The notes beneath the pieces were generated by a model that was given only the letters and a program-made list of their open reading frames with translations, searched no databases and had not been told where the DNA came from. Below are positions 8,574 through 18,056 of a stretch of DNA of 64,000 nt, piece after piece (the stretch's first letter is position 1; the number at the start of each line of letters is the position of its first letter). Position numbers and translations under genes: made by a program. The stretch is from Superficieibacter sp. 1612_C1 (GTDB lineage: Bacteria > Pseudomonadota > Gammaproteobacteria > Enterobacterales > Enterobacteriaceae): NCBI RefSeq assembly GCF_015234305.1, contig NZ_JADGMI010000002.1, positions 310,001 through 374,000 of the forward strand, read 5' to 3'.

Positions 8574-11243
8574 CTACAGTAAGCTCTTGACGTAAGCGTC
8601 AATGTCGCTGATGTATTTTTTTATGCCTGGAGAGTCTTTCTCACGAATGACATGTTCCAGAGTTTCACATAGCTGCTTGCCGGGTACCAGATTAAGCATG
8701 GCAAATACTCCCTTCAGGCGGTGAGCCGTCTGCGCCAGCGCAGCGTAATCATCCGTTGCCGCTTCAGTATACAACTTCTTAACATCATCCGGTACTGTGT
8801 CAACAAACAGCGCATAATAGCCGCTGGCGTGAAGCTCGGCGTTTTCATTGTTTGCGCCGGGGGACTCCACACTCTCTTCCTGAGCCAGTTGCTCTTCAAT
8901 CAGTTGCAGTACAGCATCCTGCATAGCATTGCTCATATTAAAGTTGACCCGTAGCTGACCGGGGCCAATTTTTCGCACGCCAGGCTCATCATCGCTTAAA
9001 AGCAAGCCCGCGGCTGTAAGATTAGACGGATTATCCGTTAAAAAGAGATCAAATTCTTGACTCCCGCCTCTTTCATCCGGGGAAATGCATGCGGCTCCCC
9101 AGTTTTCAAGCTGTCTGACGACGATACTACGAATTTCACTGGAGGTAATGTCGATCATCGCCACCACGTCATCCAGCAGACGTTCGTCAGATTCTGTCTC
9201 CGGCGCACTGGCCGCCATTTTCACATGCAGCAAATAGCGCGTGCCCAGTTCATCGTGAGATTTAATATTAAGGTGGCCGCCCAGTTTACGCGCCAGCTGG
9301 TCGCAAAGCCAGAAGGTGAGGGCATTAGCCTTACCGTAGAGATCGGCCTGCGTATCGTTAAGGAACGGGAAGTGCAGATTGTCAATTTCACGCGAAGAGA
9401 CGCCGTTGCCGGTATCGAGGATGCGGAACGTCAGACGATCTTCCGCCGACTCGTCAGCGCTCACTTCCAGCGTAATTTTGCCAATTTGGGTGGCAGTAAC
9501 CGCATACTGGATTAATAACAGCAGGATCCGCCGCAGGGCATCCCGGTCGCCGTAACGCTGTTCGCTGGCGGGCAGGTTATTGTTGATCAACAGCTGCAAA
9601 CCCTTGCGTTTCACTACCGGCAGCACGTCCGGTACCACTTCGTTGATCAGCTCCTGAATTGAAAACTCGCGGGAGGCGCTTTGCCAGCTACCGTCTTCCA
9701 GCATATTTGCCAACTGGATCTCATCAACCAGCCGCACCAGAATATCGGCATGGTGGGCGAGTTTCCGGCTTTCATCCGTCGCCAGCATCGCGGCTTCAGA
9801 GGCTAATGTTCTGGCTGGCTGTTTCAGCGCTTCGCCAATATGATGCATAAAGGCGATGCGGCCCTGCTGATTTTTTTCATACAGCCGCTGGGCCTGTTTC
9901 AGTTTTTTACTGACCAGCACTTCCCGATCCTGATCGCGGATAATAAATATCTGCGTGCGCGGCACAGCCTGGCTGCGGAACTGACGGATCTCGTACAGTT
10001 CATTGTTGATCGTCGCCTGGATTACGCCCTGGTGCTGATCGGCCATGCTGGTAATATTCTGCAAATTGAGATGCGGCAGCAGATGGTCAGCGATCTTGTT
10101 ACTCATCACCGTGCGGTTGGACTCCAGATCGTGCACCAGCAAACCCAGCGGGAGCAGGGACACTATCTCCTCATTAATCGCACGCAGTAACCGCAGCTCA
10201 TTATTCGCCACCGCCGGCGTGGCCGGTTCGCCCTGCTGGCGTGCGGGGTGATGGCGGAAGGTGGTATAGCCGAACAGCGCCAGCGCCAGCAGGCCGATGT
10301 TCAGCAACAGCGGCAGCAGGATATTTTGCAGCGTGTCCAGCAACAGCGTGGCGAAGGGAACCTGCCACACCAGGCGCATTCCGGTGGAGTTAATAGCGGA
10401 AGCAATCTCAATACGCGAGCCGTTAAGGTTAACGCTGGCGCTGTCTGCTGCCTCTTTTTCTGCCGTGCGCAGAGCGGACGGCGTGTTGTCCTGCTCCAGA
10501 CGGAAGCTCTCCAGCGGCATGGTCGGCGGAATAATATCGTTAACCGGCAAGTCAAAGGCCACCACCGTCGCCAGATGTCCCGGCTGGTTAAAGGTCGTGC
10601 GTAACGTAAAGTAATAGCCGTTTTGCCAGGCCAGACGGCGCAGGGCAGAGAAGCTTTCACGCTCGTCCAGCGAGTTGGCCTGCTGGAGCATCTCAGCGCG
10701 GCGGGAATCAACGATGCCACCGACGTTAGATTCTTTAAAACCAGAGGAGAGATCTTTCAGCGGCAGCGTAGAGACCAGAATCAGGCTGTTGTCCTGGCCG
10801 TTCAGATAATACATTGACCAGGGAACCGTTTCCGCACCCCACAGCGTATCCAGGTAAGTCGACATACGCTGGGTCATCTCCAGCGTCGAACTGTCATGCG
10901 AGCCAAAAATCAGCGCTTCGGTTTTCCGGCGCGGCTTTTCAAGATAGTACACGTCCTGCTTAAGACGCGTTTCCTGAAGACCCTCTCCGGCAGTCAGCGG
11001 CGTGGCGGCGACGTTGTCGTAAAGCTGCCAGGTCGCATAGCGCCAGGTATCTACCCGTTTGTGAATGGCGTGAGTGATATCGACAACCTGATAGCTCTTG
11101 TCTTTAAGCCAGGCGTTGACCGCGCTCTGGATCATCACACCCATTGTTACCAGCAATACAATGATAAGCAGCAGGAAGTAGCGCGTAAGACTTGCCGGCA
11201 TCAGGGAGAACTTAGAAGGACTCATTGTATCAGACTGACTCAT
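8574..11243 (-). CDS. rcsD: Phosphotransfer intermediate of the Rcs system
   Basis: Inner-membrane histidine phosphotransferase that relays phosphate between RcsC and RcsB. The start is placed at ATG 11243 (MSQSDTMSPSKFSLMPA), giving 889 residues, in line with 890 in E. coli. The frame stays open a further 116 codons upstream, but that part has no family counterpart. TM1 is at about residues 18-40, a periplasmic domain at 45-300 and TM2 at about 310-330. A kinase-like core lacks the catalytic His. The C-terminal HPt domain has the phospho-acceptor His841 in TAHRLKGVFAML. rcsB follows after 16 bp. Confidence 0.97.
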   Translation of the reverse strand: MSQSDTMSPSKFSLMPASLTRYFLLLIIVLLVTMGVMIQSAVNAWLKDKSYQVVDITHAIHKRVDTWRYATWQLYDNVAATPLTAGEGLQETRLKQDVYYLEKPRRKTEALIFGSHDSSTLEMTQRMSTYLDTLWGAETVPWSMYYLNGQDNSLILVSTLPLKDLSSGFKESNVGGIVDSRRAEMLQQANSLDERESFSALRRLAWQNGYYFTLRTTFNQPGHLATVVAFDLPVNDIIPPTMPLESFRLEQDNTPSALRTAEKEAADSASVNLNGSRIEIASAINSTGMRLVWQVPFATLLLDTLQNILLPLLLNIGLLALALFGYTTFRHHPARQQGEPATPAVANNELRLLRAINEEIVSLLPLGLLVHDLESNRTVMSNKIADHLLPHLNLQNITSMADQHQGVIQATINNELYEIRQFRSQAVPRTQIFIIRDQDREVLVSKKLKQAQRLYEKNQQGRIAFMHHIGEALKQPARTLASEAAMLATDESRKLAHHADILVRLVDEIQLANMLEDGSWQSASREFSIQELINEVVPDVLPVVKRKGLQLLINNNLPASEQRYGDRDALRRILLLLIQYAVTATQIGKITLEVSADESAEDRLTFRILDTGNGVSSREIDNLHFPFLNDTQADLYGKANALTFWLCDQLARKLGGHLNIKSHDELGTRYLLHVKMAASAPETESDERLLDDVVAMIDITSSEIRSIVVRQLENWGAACISPDERGGSQEFDLFLTDNPSNLTAAGLLLSDDEPGVRKIGPGQLRVNFNMSNAMQDAVLQLIEEQLAQEESVESPGANNENAELHASGYYALFVDTVPDDVKKLYTEAATDDYAALAQTAHRLKGVFAMLNLVPGKQLCETLEHVIREKDSPGIKKYISDIDAYVKSLL

Positions 11244-11675
11244 TTTGCATGTGTACCCGTTGTGACCGCACTGAAATAAGGAAAAGCTCAGAGCCGTTAG
11301 CGCAACTGAGATACTGTGTTGACCATGCTTTTGCATTGCACCGACATAAGAAAGCTGATGTAAGCCATTATGCTGCATGATTTTGTACTGCTGGCAGTAT
11401 AAAGGGTAATGGATGAAATTCCAGACTCTTAACGAGTCAGTCACCTGATTTTTACCATAGCAAAACGCTCTCAGGGCAAGACGAGTTGCAGAAATGAGCT
11501 CTTCCTCAGCGGCAGGAGAGACAATCCAGATGCCGGTAACCGCACAAAATAGCAAACCATATAACGCTTCAGACGAAGCGGGAATTATCACTTTAAGTTA
11601 TTAAAATGATTAATTAATAGTCGTTATGATTTCCTCGCGGTAGTACATCCTTTATGGATTAACGTAAAGAAAGGT
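11244..11675. other. rcsD upstream region
   Basis: About 430 bp between the rcsD start and the 3' end of micF. No independent gene is recognised. The reverse-strand frame of rcsD remains open through 11591 but has no recognisable domain. An A+T-rich patch at about 11590-11660 is the likely place for the rcsD promoter. Confidence 0.5.
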
Positions 11676-11769
11676 AAAAAAAAACCGGATGCGAGGCATC
11701 CGGTGGAAATAGGGGTAAACAGACATTCAGAACTGAATGACGGTAATAAATAAAGTTAATGATGATAGC
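11676..11769 (-). ncRNA. micF: MicF antisense RNA
   Basis: A 94-nt trans-acting antisense RNA that, with Hfq, represses ompF translation; it is induced by OmpR, SoxS and MarA/Rob in E. coli. The reverse strand starts GCTATCATCATTAACTTTA, the ompF-pairing 5' end, and nearly the whole sequence matches E. coli micF. It ends with the terminator ACCGGATGC...GCATCCGGT followed by nine Ts. It is divergent from ompC, as in E. coli. Confidence 0.95.
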
Positions 11770-11925
11770 GATATCTATTCTAGTCGCGTTCGCTGATTTT
11801 GTTTTGGCAATCAGTGCTATAACATTTTCGCAACCTAAGTGCTTGATTGAGTTATTTTATATTTTAATTTTGATTATTAGTGCGGATATTTTTAGCTATT
11901 TGTGGCAAAAAAAAGTTCCCCAAAA

Positions 11926-11987
11926 TTCACAAAATGAAACATCTACAGGGAAAACTGAAACATCTTAGAAGTTTTCGTATCATATTC
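11926..11987 (+). promoter_or_regulatory. OmpR binding sites C1-C3 of the ompC promoter
   Basis: Three tandem about 20-bp elements are visible. C1 contains TGAAACATCTA (11935-11945), C2 repeats TGAAACATCTT 21 bp later (11956-11966), and C3 is AGTTTTCGTATCATATT (about 11970-11986). Layout and sequence follow the E. coli ompC activation region. The ompC promoter and a long leader follow at about 11988-12113. The A+T-rich stretch 11770-11925 between these sites and micF holds no convincing gene. Confidence 0.85.
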
Positions 11988-12113
11988 CAGTTGGATTATT
12001 CTGTATTTTGCCGCAAAATGGTTTCGCCGACGGGTTAGTGGGTAACCAATAACCAGTAAAGCAGTGGCAACTAAAAAAAGCATATAAAAGGCATATAACA
12101 GAGGGTTAATAAC

Positions 12114-13232
12114 ATGAAAGTTAAAGCACTATCCCTCCTGGTACCAGCTCTGCTGGTAGCAGGCGCAGCGAATGCGGCTGAAGTTTATAACAAAGACGGC
12201 AACAAATTAGACCTGTACGGTAAAGTTGATGGTCTGCACTACTTCTCCGATGACGACGGTAGCGATGGCGACCAGACTTACGTGCGTATCGGCTTCAAAG
12301 GCGAAACCCAGGTCAACGACCAGATCACCGGTTACGGCCAGTGGGAATACCAGGTTCAGGGTAACACCGATGAAGGTTCAAACGATTCCTGGACCCGTGT
12401 TGGCTTTGCCGGTCTGAAATTTAACGAAGCGGGTTCTTTCGACTACGGTCGTAACTACGGCGTTGTTTATGACGTGACCTCCTGGACCGACGTTCTGCCT
12501 GAGTTCGGCGGCGACACCTACGGTGCAGACAACTTCCTGCAATCTCGTGCTAACGGTGTAGCAACCTACCGTAACACTGACTTCTTCGGTCTGGTTGATG
12601 GCCTGAACTTTGCTGTGCAGTATCAGGGCAGCAACGGCGACGTTGACGGGGAAGATGCTGCTGGTCGTAGCGTTCTTCGTCAGAACGGCGACGGCGTTGG
12701 TGGGTCTTTGACCTACGATCTGGGTTCAGGTTTCAGCATCGGTGGTGCGGTTGCCAGCTCCAAACGTACCTCTGACCAGAACGATATGCCTGGCATCTAC
12801 GGTAGCGGCGATCGCGCAACGACCTATTCCGGCGGCCTGAAATATGACGCTAACAATGTTTACCTGGCGGCGCAGTATACTCAGTCTTATAACGCTACCC
12901 GTTTCGGCGGCAGCAGCAGCGCTGACGCGTACGGTTTTGCAGATAAAGCGCAGAACTTTGAAGCGGTAGCGCAGTACCAGTTCGACTTCGGTCTGCGTCC
13001 GTCCGTGGCTTACCTGCAATCGAAAGGTAAAGACATCAATAACGGTGCCAGAGACTATGGCGATCAGGATCTGCTGAAATACGTTGATGTGGGCGCGACC
13101 TACTACTTCAACAAAAACATGTCTACCTACGTTGATTACAAAATCAACCTGCTGGATGACAATGACTTCACCCGCGACGCGGGCGTAAGCACCGACGATA
13201 TCGTTGCGCTGGGTCTGGTTTACCAGTTCTGA
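12114..13232 (+). CDS. ompC: Outer membrane porin C
   Basis: Trimeric general-diffusion porin of the outer membrane, passing small hydrophilic solutes and favoured at high osmolarity. It has 372 residues with a 21-residue signal peptide ending GAANA before [16 protein letters not shown]. The 16-stranded barrel pattern ends in the C-terminal ...VALGLVYQF with the terminal Phe needed for assembly. The L3 constriction loop contains [14 protein letters not shown]. Loop regions (for example around [12 protein letters not shown]) differ from E. coli, as expected for surface loops. Leader, OmpR sites and the divergent micF support ompC rather than another porin paralogue. Confidence 0.95.
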   Translation: MKVKALSLLVPALLVAGAANAAEVYNKDGNKLDLYGKVDGLHYFSDDDGSDGDQTYVRIGFKGETQVNDQITGYGQWEYQVQGNTDEGSNDSWTRVGFAGLKFNEAGSFDYGRNYGVVYDVTSWTDVLPEFGGDTYGADNFLQSRANGVATYRNTDFFGLVDGLNFAVQYQGSNGDVDGEDAAGRSVLRQNGDGVGGSLTYDLGSGFSIGGAVASSKRTSDQNDMPGIYGSGDRATTYSGGLKYDANNVYLAAQYTQSYNATRFGGSSSADAYGFADKAQNFEAVAQYQFDFGLRPSVAYLQSKGKDINNGARDYGDQDLLKYVDVGATYYFNKNMSTYVDYKINLLDDNDFTRDAGVSTDDIVALGLVYQF

Positions 13233-13249
13233 TGCGCTGACATTTTCGG

Positions 13250-13276
13250 TAAAGGGCCTGCGGGCCCTTTTTTTAT
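13250..13276 (+). terminator. ompC terminator
   Basis: AAAGGGCC TGC GGGCCCTTT followed by further Ts forms a classical Rho-independent terminator 18 bp after ompC. Confidence 0.9.
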
Positions 13277-13351
13277 TGCGCACGGATCGATTGTTCAAAA
13301 ATGCCCGAACAGGTGTACTCTTACGCTCCTCTGTAAGAGGATAAAAAACCA

Positions 13352-14407
13352 ATGGAAATGTCATTTCTTCGCGCGGTGATTTTGACCGCTTTTGTTTTAC
13401 TTACCGGCTGCGATAATGCACCGGTTTCTGCGCCTTCTGACACCACGCCTCCCACCGTACTTGAAGGGAAAACCATGGGCACCGTCTGGCGGGTCAGCGT
13501 CATTAACGTTGAGCCAGAGCGCCTTGAGACGCTACGGGAAAAAATTCAGATTCAGCTTGATGCTGATGATCAACTTCTGTCGACCTGGAAACCAGACTCG
13601 GCGCTGATGCGTTTTAATCATTCGCAAAGCACGACGCTGTGGCCGGTGAATGAGGCGATGGCGGATATCGTCACCGAAGCGTTGCGCATTGGTGCTAAGA
13701 CCAACGGGGCGATGGATATCACCGTCGGCCCGCTGGTGAACCTGTGGGGATTTGGCCCGGATAAGCAGCCGGTGACCACCCCGAGCGACCAGCAAATCGC
13801 CGAGGCCAGAGCGCGTACTGGCCTGCAACATCTCACCGTTATTTCACGGGCAGGGCAGCAGTACCTGCAAAAAGACATTGCTGATTTGTTCGTCGATCTT
13901 TCCACGGTAGGCGAGGGCTATGCCGCCGATCATCTCGCCAGACTGATGGAGCAGGAGGGCATTTCACGCTACCTGGTCTCCGTCGGTGGGGCACTGGTCA
14001 GCCGGGGGATGAACGGTGAGGGCAAACCGTGGCGCGTTGCTATTCAGAAGCCGACCGATCGCGAGAACGCCGTTCAGGCCATTGTGGATATCAACGGTCA
14101 CGGTATCAGCACCTCTGGCAGCTATCGCAACTATTATGAGCTGGACGGCAAACGCATCTCCCATGTGATTAATCCGCAGACCGGACGGCCCATTGAGCAC
14201 ACATTGGTATCGGTCACGGTCATCGCCCCCAGCGCGCTGGAAGCCGACAGCTGGGATACCGGTCTGATGGTGCTCGGCCCCGAGCAGGCTAAAGAGGTGA
14301 TCAGGGAGCAGGGGCTGGCGGTGTATATGATTGTGAAAGACGGTGATGCGTTTAAAACCTGGATGTCACCGCAGTTTGCAGGATTTTTACTGTCTGAAAA
14401 AAATTAA
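13352..14407 (+). CDS. apbE: FAD:protein FMN transferase (lipoprotein)
   Basis: Mg-dependent flavin transferase that covalently attaches FMN to Thr residues of target flavoproteins such as RnfG/NqrC subunits, acting at the periplasmic face. It has 351 residues. The lipobox LLTGC puts the lipidated Cys at residue 20. The ApbE domain shows GKTMGTVW, DDQLLSTW, the substrate-binding DITVGPLVNLWGFGP and VDLSTVGEGYAAD, SVGGAL and ISTSGSYRNYY. The late Asp/Thr pair DSWDTGLMVLG (about 302-312) matches the Mg/FAD site. Start ATG 13352 gives a normal lipoprotein leader (MEMSFLRAVILTAF). Confidence 0.96.
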   Translation: MEMSFLRAVILTAFVLLTGCDNAPVSAPSDTTPPTVLEGKTMGTVWRVSVINVEPERLETLREKIQIQLDADDQLLSTWKPDSALMRFNHSQSTTLWPVNEAMADIVTEALRIGAKTNGAMDITVGPLVNLWGFGPDKQPVTTPSDQQIAEARARTGLQHLTVISRAGQQYLQKDIADLFVDLSTVGEGYAADHLARLMEQEGISRYLVSVGGALVSRGMNGEGKPWRVAIQKPTDRENAVQAIVDINGHGISTSGSYRNYYELDGKRISHVINPQTGRPIEHTLVSVTVIAPSALEADSWDTGLMVLGPEQAKEVIREQGLAVYMIVKDGDAFKTWMSPQFAGFLLSEKN

Positions 14408-14414
14408 AAAGCAA
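14402..14414 (+). promoter_or_regulatory. Ada box of the ada-alkB promoter
   Basis: AAT-N6-GCAA (AATTAAAAAGCAA) matches the methylated-Ada recognition pattern known from E. coli ada. It overlaps the last codons of apbE, 66-79 bp before the ada ATG, where an activator of a -35 element would bind. Confidence 0.65.
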
Positions 14415-14480
14415 GATTGTCGGTTTTTTGCTGGCGGCGTTTTACCAGAGTAGAGCTACCCTTATAACAGGAGCCTGCTT

Positions 14481-15542
14481 ATGACACACACTACCCTTAC
14501 CGATGCTGAGCGCCGCTGGCAGGCGGTGCTCGCGCGCGATGCCCGTGCCGACGGTCAGTTTGTTTTCGCCGTGGTTACCACGGGTATCTTTTGTCGCCCT
14601 TCCTGCCGTGCGCGCCACGCCCTGCGGGACAACGTGCGCTTTTATCCCGATGCGCAGGCGGCGCTGGCCGCCGGTTTTCGCCCCTGTAAACGCTGTCAGC
14701 CCACGGGGCTTTCACCGCACACAAAACATATTGACCTCGTGGCACGTGCCTGTCGCCTGCTGGAGCAGGAAACGTCTGTCACGCTGAACACGCTGGCGCA
14801 GACCCTGGCCGTAAGCCCCTTTCATTTACACCGTTTGTTCAAATCCGTCACCGGCATGACGCCAAAGGCCTGGCAGCAGGCGCAACGCGCCCGGCGCTTG
14901 CGTAATGCGCTGACGCAAGGTGAAGCCGTCACCGATGCGGTAATGAATGCCGGATTCTCCGCCAGCAGCGCCTTTTATCGTCATGCCGACGCCACTCTGG
15001 GCATGACCGCGCGTCAGTACCGTAGCGGTGGCGAAGCGATGACCATCCGTTTTACCCTTGATAGCTGCTTGCTGGGGCGCTGCCTGGTCGCGGCCAGCGA
15101 GCGTGGCATATGTGCGATTTTGCTGGATGAAAATGATGACGCTCTGGTGGCCTCGCTTGCGGCGATGTTTTCACAGGCTCAGTGTGTGCCGGGCGATGCC
15201 GCATTTTCCGCCGGGGTCAATCAGGTGATTGCCCATCTGGATGGCGATCCGGCACCCCTTACGCTGCCGCTGGACATTCGCGGGACGGCTTTCCAGATGC
15301 GCGTCTGGCAGGCGCTGCGTGATATTCCCGCCGGTGAAACCCGCAGCTATCAGCAAATCGCCCAGGCGGTCGGCCATCCGCGCGCCGTGCGTGCCGTTGC
15401 CAGCGCCTGTGCGGCGAACAAACTGGCGTTAGTGATCCCCTGTCACCGTGTGGTGCGCGGGGACGGAGCTCTCTCCGGCTACCGCTGGGGAGTGGCGCGA
15501 AAAGCCGCTTTACTGCGCCGCGAAGCGCAGCAGGAGGAGTAA
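14481..15542 (+). CDS. ada: Bifunctional transcriptional activator / O6-alkylguanine-DNA methyltransferase
   Basis: Repairs methyl phosphotriesters and O6-methylguanine by suicidal methyl transfer; the methylated protein activates the adaptive response. It has 353 residues. The N-terminal zinc domain has Cys38, Cys42, Cys69 and Cys72 (IFCRPSC and RPCKRC), with Cys38 as the switch. A central AraC-type HTH lies at about 90-180 (VSPFHLHRLFKSVTGMTPKAW). The C-terminal methyltransferase has the active-site PCHR motif (VIPCHRVVRGDGALSGYRWG). The RBS AGGAG lies about 8 nt before ATG. The stop overlaps the alkB start in TAATG, so translation is coupled. Confidence 0.98.
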   Translation: MTHTTLTDAERRWQAVLARDARADGQFVFAVVTTGIFCRPSCRARHALRDNVRFYPDAQAALAAGFRPCKRCQPTGLSPHTKHIDLVARACRLLEQETSVTLNTLAQTLAVSPFHLHRLFKSVTGMTPKAWQQAQRARRLRNALTQGEAVTDAVMNAGFSASSAFYRHADATLGMTARQYRSGGEAMTIRFTLDSCLLGRCLVAASERGICAILLDENDDALVASLAAMFSQAQCVPGDAAFSAGVNQVIAHLDGDPAPLTLPLDIRGTAFQMRVWQALRDIPAGETRSYQQIAQAVGHPRAVRAVASACAANKLALVIPCHRVVRGDGALSGYRWGVARKAALLRREAQQEE

Positions 15543-16180
15543 TGCTCGATCTCTTTGCCGATGTTGAACCCTGGCAGGAGCCGCTGGGACCAGGCGCAAC
15601 GATCCTGCGCCGTTTTGCCCTCAGTCGCGCCGCGCCGCTGCTGGCGGCGATCGACGAGGTCGCTCATGTCTCGCCATTCCGTCAGATGATTACCCCCGGC
15701 GGCTATACCATGTCGGTGGCGATGACCAACTGCGGGCCGCTGGGATGGACCACCGACAGCCGGGGCTACCTTTATTCTCCCCGCGATCCGCTGACCGAGG
15801 AGCCCTGGCCGCCGCTGCCGGATATTTTTCGCACGCTGGCCGATGACGCGGCGACCGTGGCGGGCTATGCGGATTTCACGCCGGACGCCTGCCTGATCAA
15901 CCGTTATCTGCCGGGCGCTAAACTGTCGCTGCATCAGGATAAAGATGAAAAAGAGCTGCGCGCGCCCATCGTGTCCGTTTCGCTGGGGCTCCCGGCCATC
16001 TTTCAGTTCGGTGGTCTGAAACGCAGCGATCCGCTCCAGCGCACGCTGCTGGAACATGGCGATGTCGTGGTGTGGGGTGGCGCATCGCGGTTGTTTTATC
16101 ATGGGATACAGCCGCTGAAAGAGGGCGAGCATCCGGTCACCGGACGCTGTCGCTACAACCTGACGTTTCGCCAGACCTGA
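15542..16180 (+). CDS. alkB: Alpha-ketoglutarate-dependent DNA dioxygenase
   Basis: Fe(II)/2-oxoglutarate dioxygenase that oxidatively demethylates 1-methyladenine and 3-methylcytosine. It has 212 residues. The jelly-roll iron site has His131 and Asp133 (SLHQDKDEKEL), with the distal His in LFYHGIQPL (about 187). The 2OG-binding arginines are in GRCRYNLTFR. It overlaps the ada stop by 1 nt and is expressed with it as part of the adaptive response. Confidence 0.98.
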   Translation: MLDLFADVEPWQEPLGPGATILRRFALSRAAPLLAAIDEVAHVSPFRQMITPGGYTMSVAMTNCGPLGWTTDSRGYLYSPRDPLTEEPWPPLPDIFRTLADDAATVAGYADFTPDACLINRYLPGAKLSLHQDKDEKELRAPIVSVSLGLPAIFQFGGLKRSDPLQRTLLEHGDVVVWGGASRLFYHGIQPLKEGEHPVTGRCRYNLTFRQT

Positions 16181-16265
16181 TTTGTTGAATAAAAATAAGA
16201 ATTATTCTTGATGTCAGCGCCGTGCAGTTTACACTGCTGGCTGATTTTTCTTGCGGATTGTATTT

Positions 16266-17909
16266 ATGGAACTCCTCCTGCTTGTCTGGCGTCAATACCG
16301 CTGGCCTTTTATCGCGGTAATGGCGCTGAGCTTAGTCAGCGCTGCGCTGGGTATTGGCCTGATTGCCTTCATTAACCTGCGCCTGATCGAATCCGTGGAT
16401 ACGACGCTGGTCGTGCTGCCGGAATTCCTCGGACTCCTGCTGCTGTTGATGGCGGTCACGCTCGGCTCACAGCTGGCGCTCACCACGCTGGGTCATCATT
16501 TTGTTTATCGCCTGCGCAGTGAGTTTATCAAACGTATTCTTGATACGCCGGTCGAGCAGATAGAGAAACTGGGCAGCGCCACGCTGCTGGCGGGCCTGAC
16601 CAGCGATATCCGCAATATCACCATCGCCTTTGTCCGCCTGCCGGAGCTGGTGCAGGGGATCATCCTGACCATAGGATCGGCGGCTTACCTGGCGACGCTC
16701 TCGACAAAAATGCTGTTGATCACCGCCCTGTGGATGGCGTTGACCATCTGGGGGGGATTTGTGCTGGTCGCACGCGTCTATCGCCATATGGCCACCCTGC
16801 GTGAAACCGAAGATAAACTGTATCATGACTATCAGATGGTGCTGGAAGGGCGCAAAGAGCTGACCCTCAACCGCGAGCGCGCGGAACATATTTTTAATAA
16901 CATCTACCTGCCAGACGCCAAAGAGTACCGCCATCATATCGTGCGCACGGACACCTTCCATCTGAGTGCCGTGAACTGGTCCAACATTATGATGCTGGGT
17001 GCCATCGGGCTGGTTTTCTGGATGGCCAACAGCCTGGGCTGGGCAGACACCAACGTCGCGGCGACGTATTCATTAACGCTACTATTCCTGCGCACGCCGC
17101 TGCTTTCTGCCGTTGGCGCGTTGCCGACGCTACTCAGTGCTCAGGTGGCGTTTAATAAGCTCAAACAATTTGACCTGGCGGCGTTCAGACCTGAATTCCC
17201 GCAGCCGAAAATCTATGCCCAGTGGCAGACTCTGGAACTGCGTGACGTCACCTTTAGCTACCGGGATAACACCTTCTCCGTGGGGCCGATTAACCTGACC
17301 CTCAATCGCGGCGAGCTGGTCTTCCTGATTGGCGGCAATGGCAGCGGTAAATCTACGCTTGCTATGCTGCTCACCGGGTTGTATCAGCCTGTATCAGGCC
17401 AGATTTTACTGGATGGCGAGCCGCTGGCGGCGGACCGCCCGGAAGATTATCGCAAGCTTTTTTCGGCGGTGTTTACCGATGTCTGGCTATTCGATCAGTT
17501 GCTGGGTGCGGAAGGTAAGCCTGCCGATCCTGCGCTGGTGGATCGCTGGATCGCGCAGCTGAAAATGAGCCATAAACTGACGCTGGAAAACGGCAAGATC
17601 CTCGATTTGAAGCTGTCCAAAGGGCAGAAAAAACGCGTGGCGCTGCTGCTGGCGCTGGCAGAAGAACGCGATATCATCCTGCTGGACGAATGGGCCGCCG
17701 ATCAGGATCCGCACTTCCGCCGCGAGTTTTATCAGGTCCTTCTGCCGCTGATGCAGGCGATGGGTAAAACCATTTTCGCCATTAGCCATGACGACCACTA
17801 TTTCATTCACGCTGACCGGCTGCTGGAAATGCGCGACGGCCAGCTTTCTGAACTTACTGGCGAAGAGCGGGCGCTGGCCTCTCGCGACGCCGTTGCCCGC
17901 ACCGCCTGA
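16266..17909 (+). CDS. yojI: ABC exporter YojI (microcin J25 efflux family)
   Basis: Single-chain ABC transporter with a fused membrane domain; in E. coli it exports microcin J25 via TolC. It has 547 residues when started at ATG 16266 ([15 protein letters not shown]), matching E. coli. An upstream in-frame TTG at 16251 would add five residues and is not preferred. Six TM segments lie within about 10-300. The nucleotide-binding domain has Walker [10 protein letters not shown] (about 356), signature LSKGQKKR and Walker [14 protein letters not shown], with His of the H-loop in AISHDDHY. A strong terminator follows. Confidence 0.96.
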   Translation: MELLLLVWRQYRWPFIAVMALSLVSAALGIGLIAFINLRLIESVDTTLVVLPEFLGLLLLLMAVTLGSQLALTTLGHHFVYRLRSEFIKRILDTPVEQIEKLGSATLLAGLTSDIRNITIAFVRLPELVQGIILTIGSAAYLATLSTKMLLITALWMALTIWGGFVLVARVYRHMATLRETEDKLYHDYQMVLEGRKELTLNRERAEHIFNNIYLPDAKEYRHHIVRTDTFHLSAVNWSNIMMLGAIGLVFWMANSLGWADTNVAATYSLTLLFLRTPLLSAVGALPTLLSAQVAFNKLKQFDLAAFRPEFPQPKIYAQWQTLELRDVTFSYRDNTFSVGPINLTLNRGELVFLIGGNGSGKSTLAMLLTGLYQPVSGQILLDGEPLAADRPEDYRKLFSAVFTDVWLFDQLLGAEGKPADPALVDRWIAQLKMSHKLTLENGKILDLKLSKGQKKRVALLLALAEERDIILLDEWAADQDPHFRREFYQVLLPLMQAMGKTIFAISHDDHYFIHADRLLEMRDGQLSELTGEERALASRDAVARTA

Positions 17910-17912
17910 GAA

Positions 17913-17955
17913 TAGCGCCTCCCGTTAAGCGGGAGGCGCTACCGCTTATTTTTTC
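17913..17955 (+). terminator. yojI terminator
   Basis: AGCGCCTCCCG / CGGGAGGCGCT forms an 11-bp stem with a 5-nt loop; the run TTATTTTTT follows. It closes the apbE/ada/alkB/yojI block before mgtE. Confidence 0.85.
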
Positions 17956-18056
17956 CGCACTCATTCGCTTCGTTTATCATTAATTTCCAACTCCACGCTA
18001 TGCTTAATGCGCCAGCCACCCTGCCTGGCGTAATAAAATGACCCAAGGATCCACCA

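Noticed and set aside
11759..11968. Forward 69-codon hydrophobic frame between micF and ompC
   Set aside because: It starts inside micF DNA, overlaps the OmpR sites, has no RBS or known family, and sits in A+T-rich regulatory DNA.
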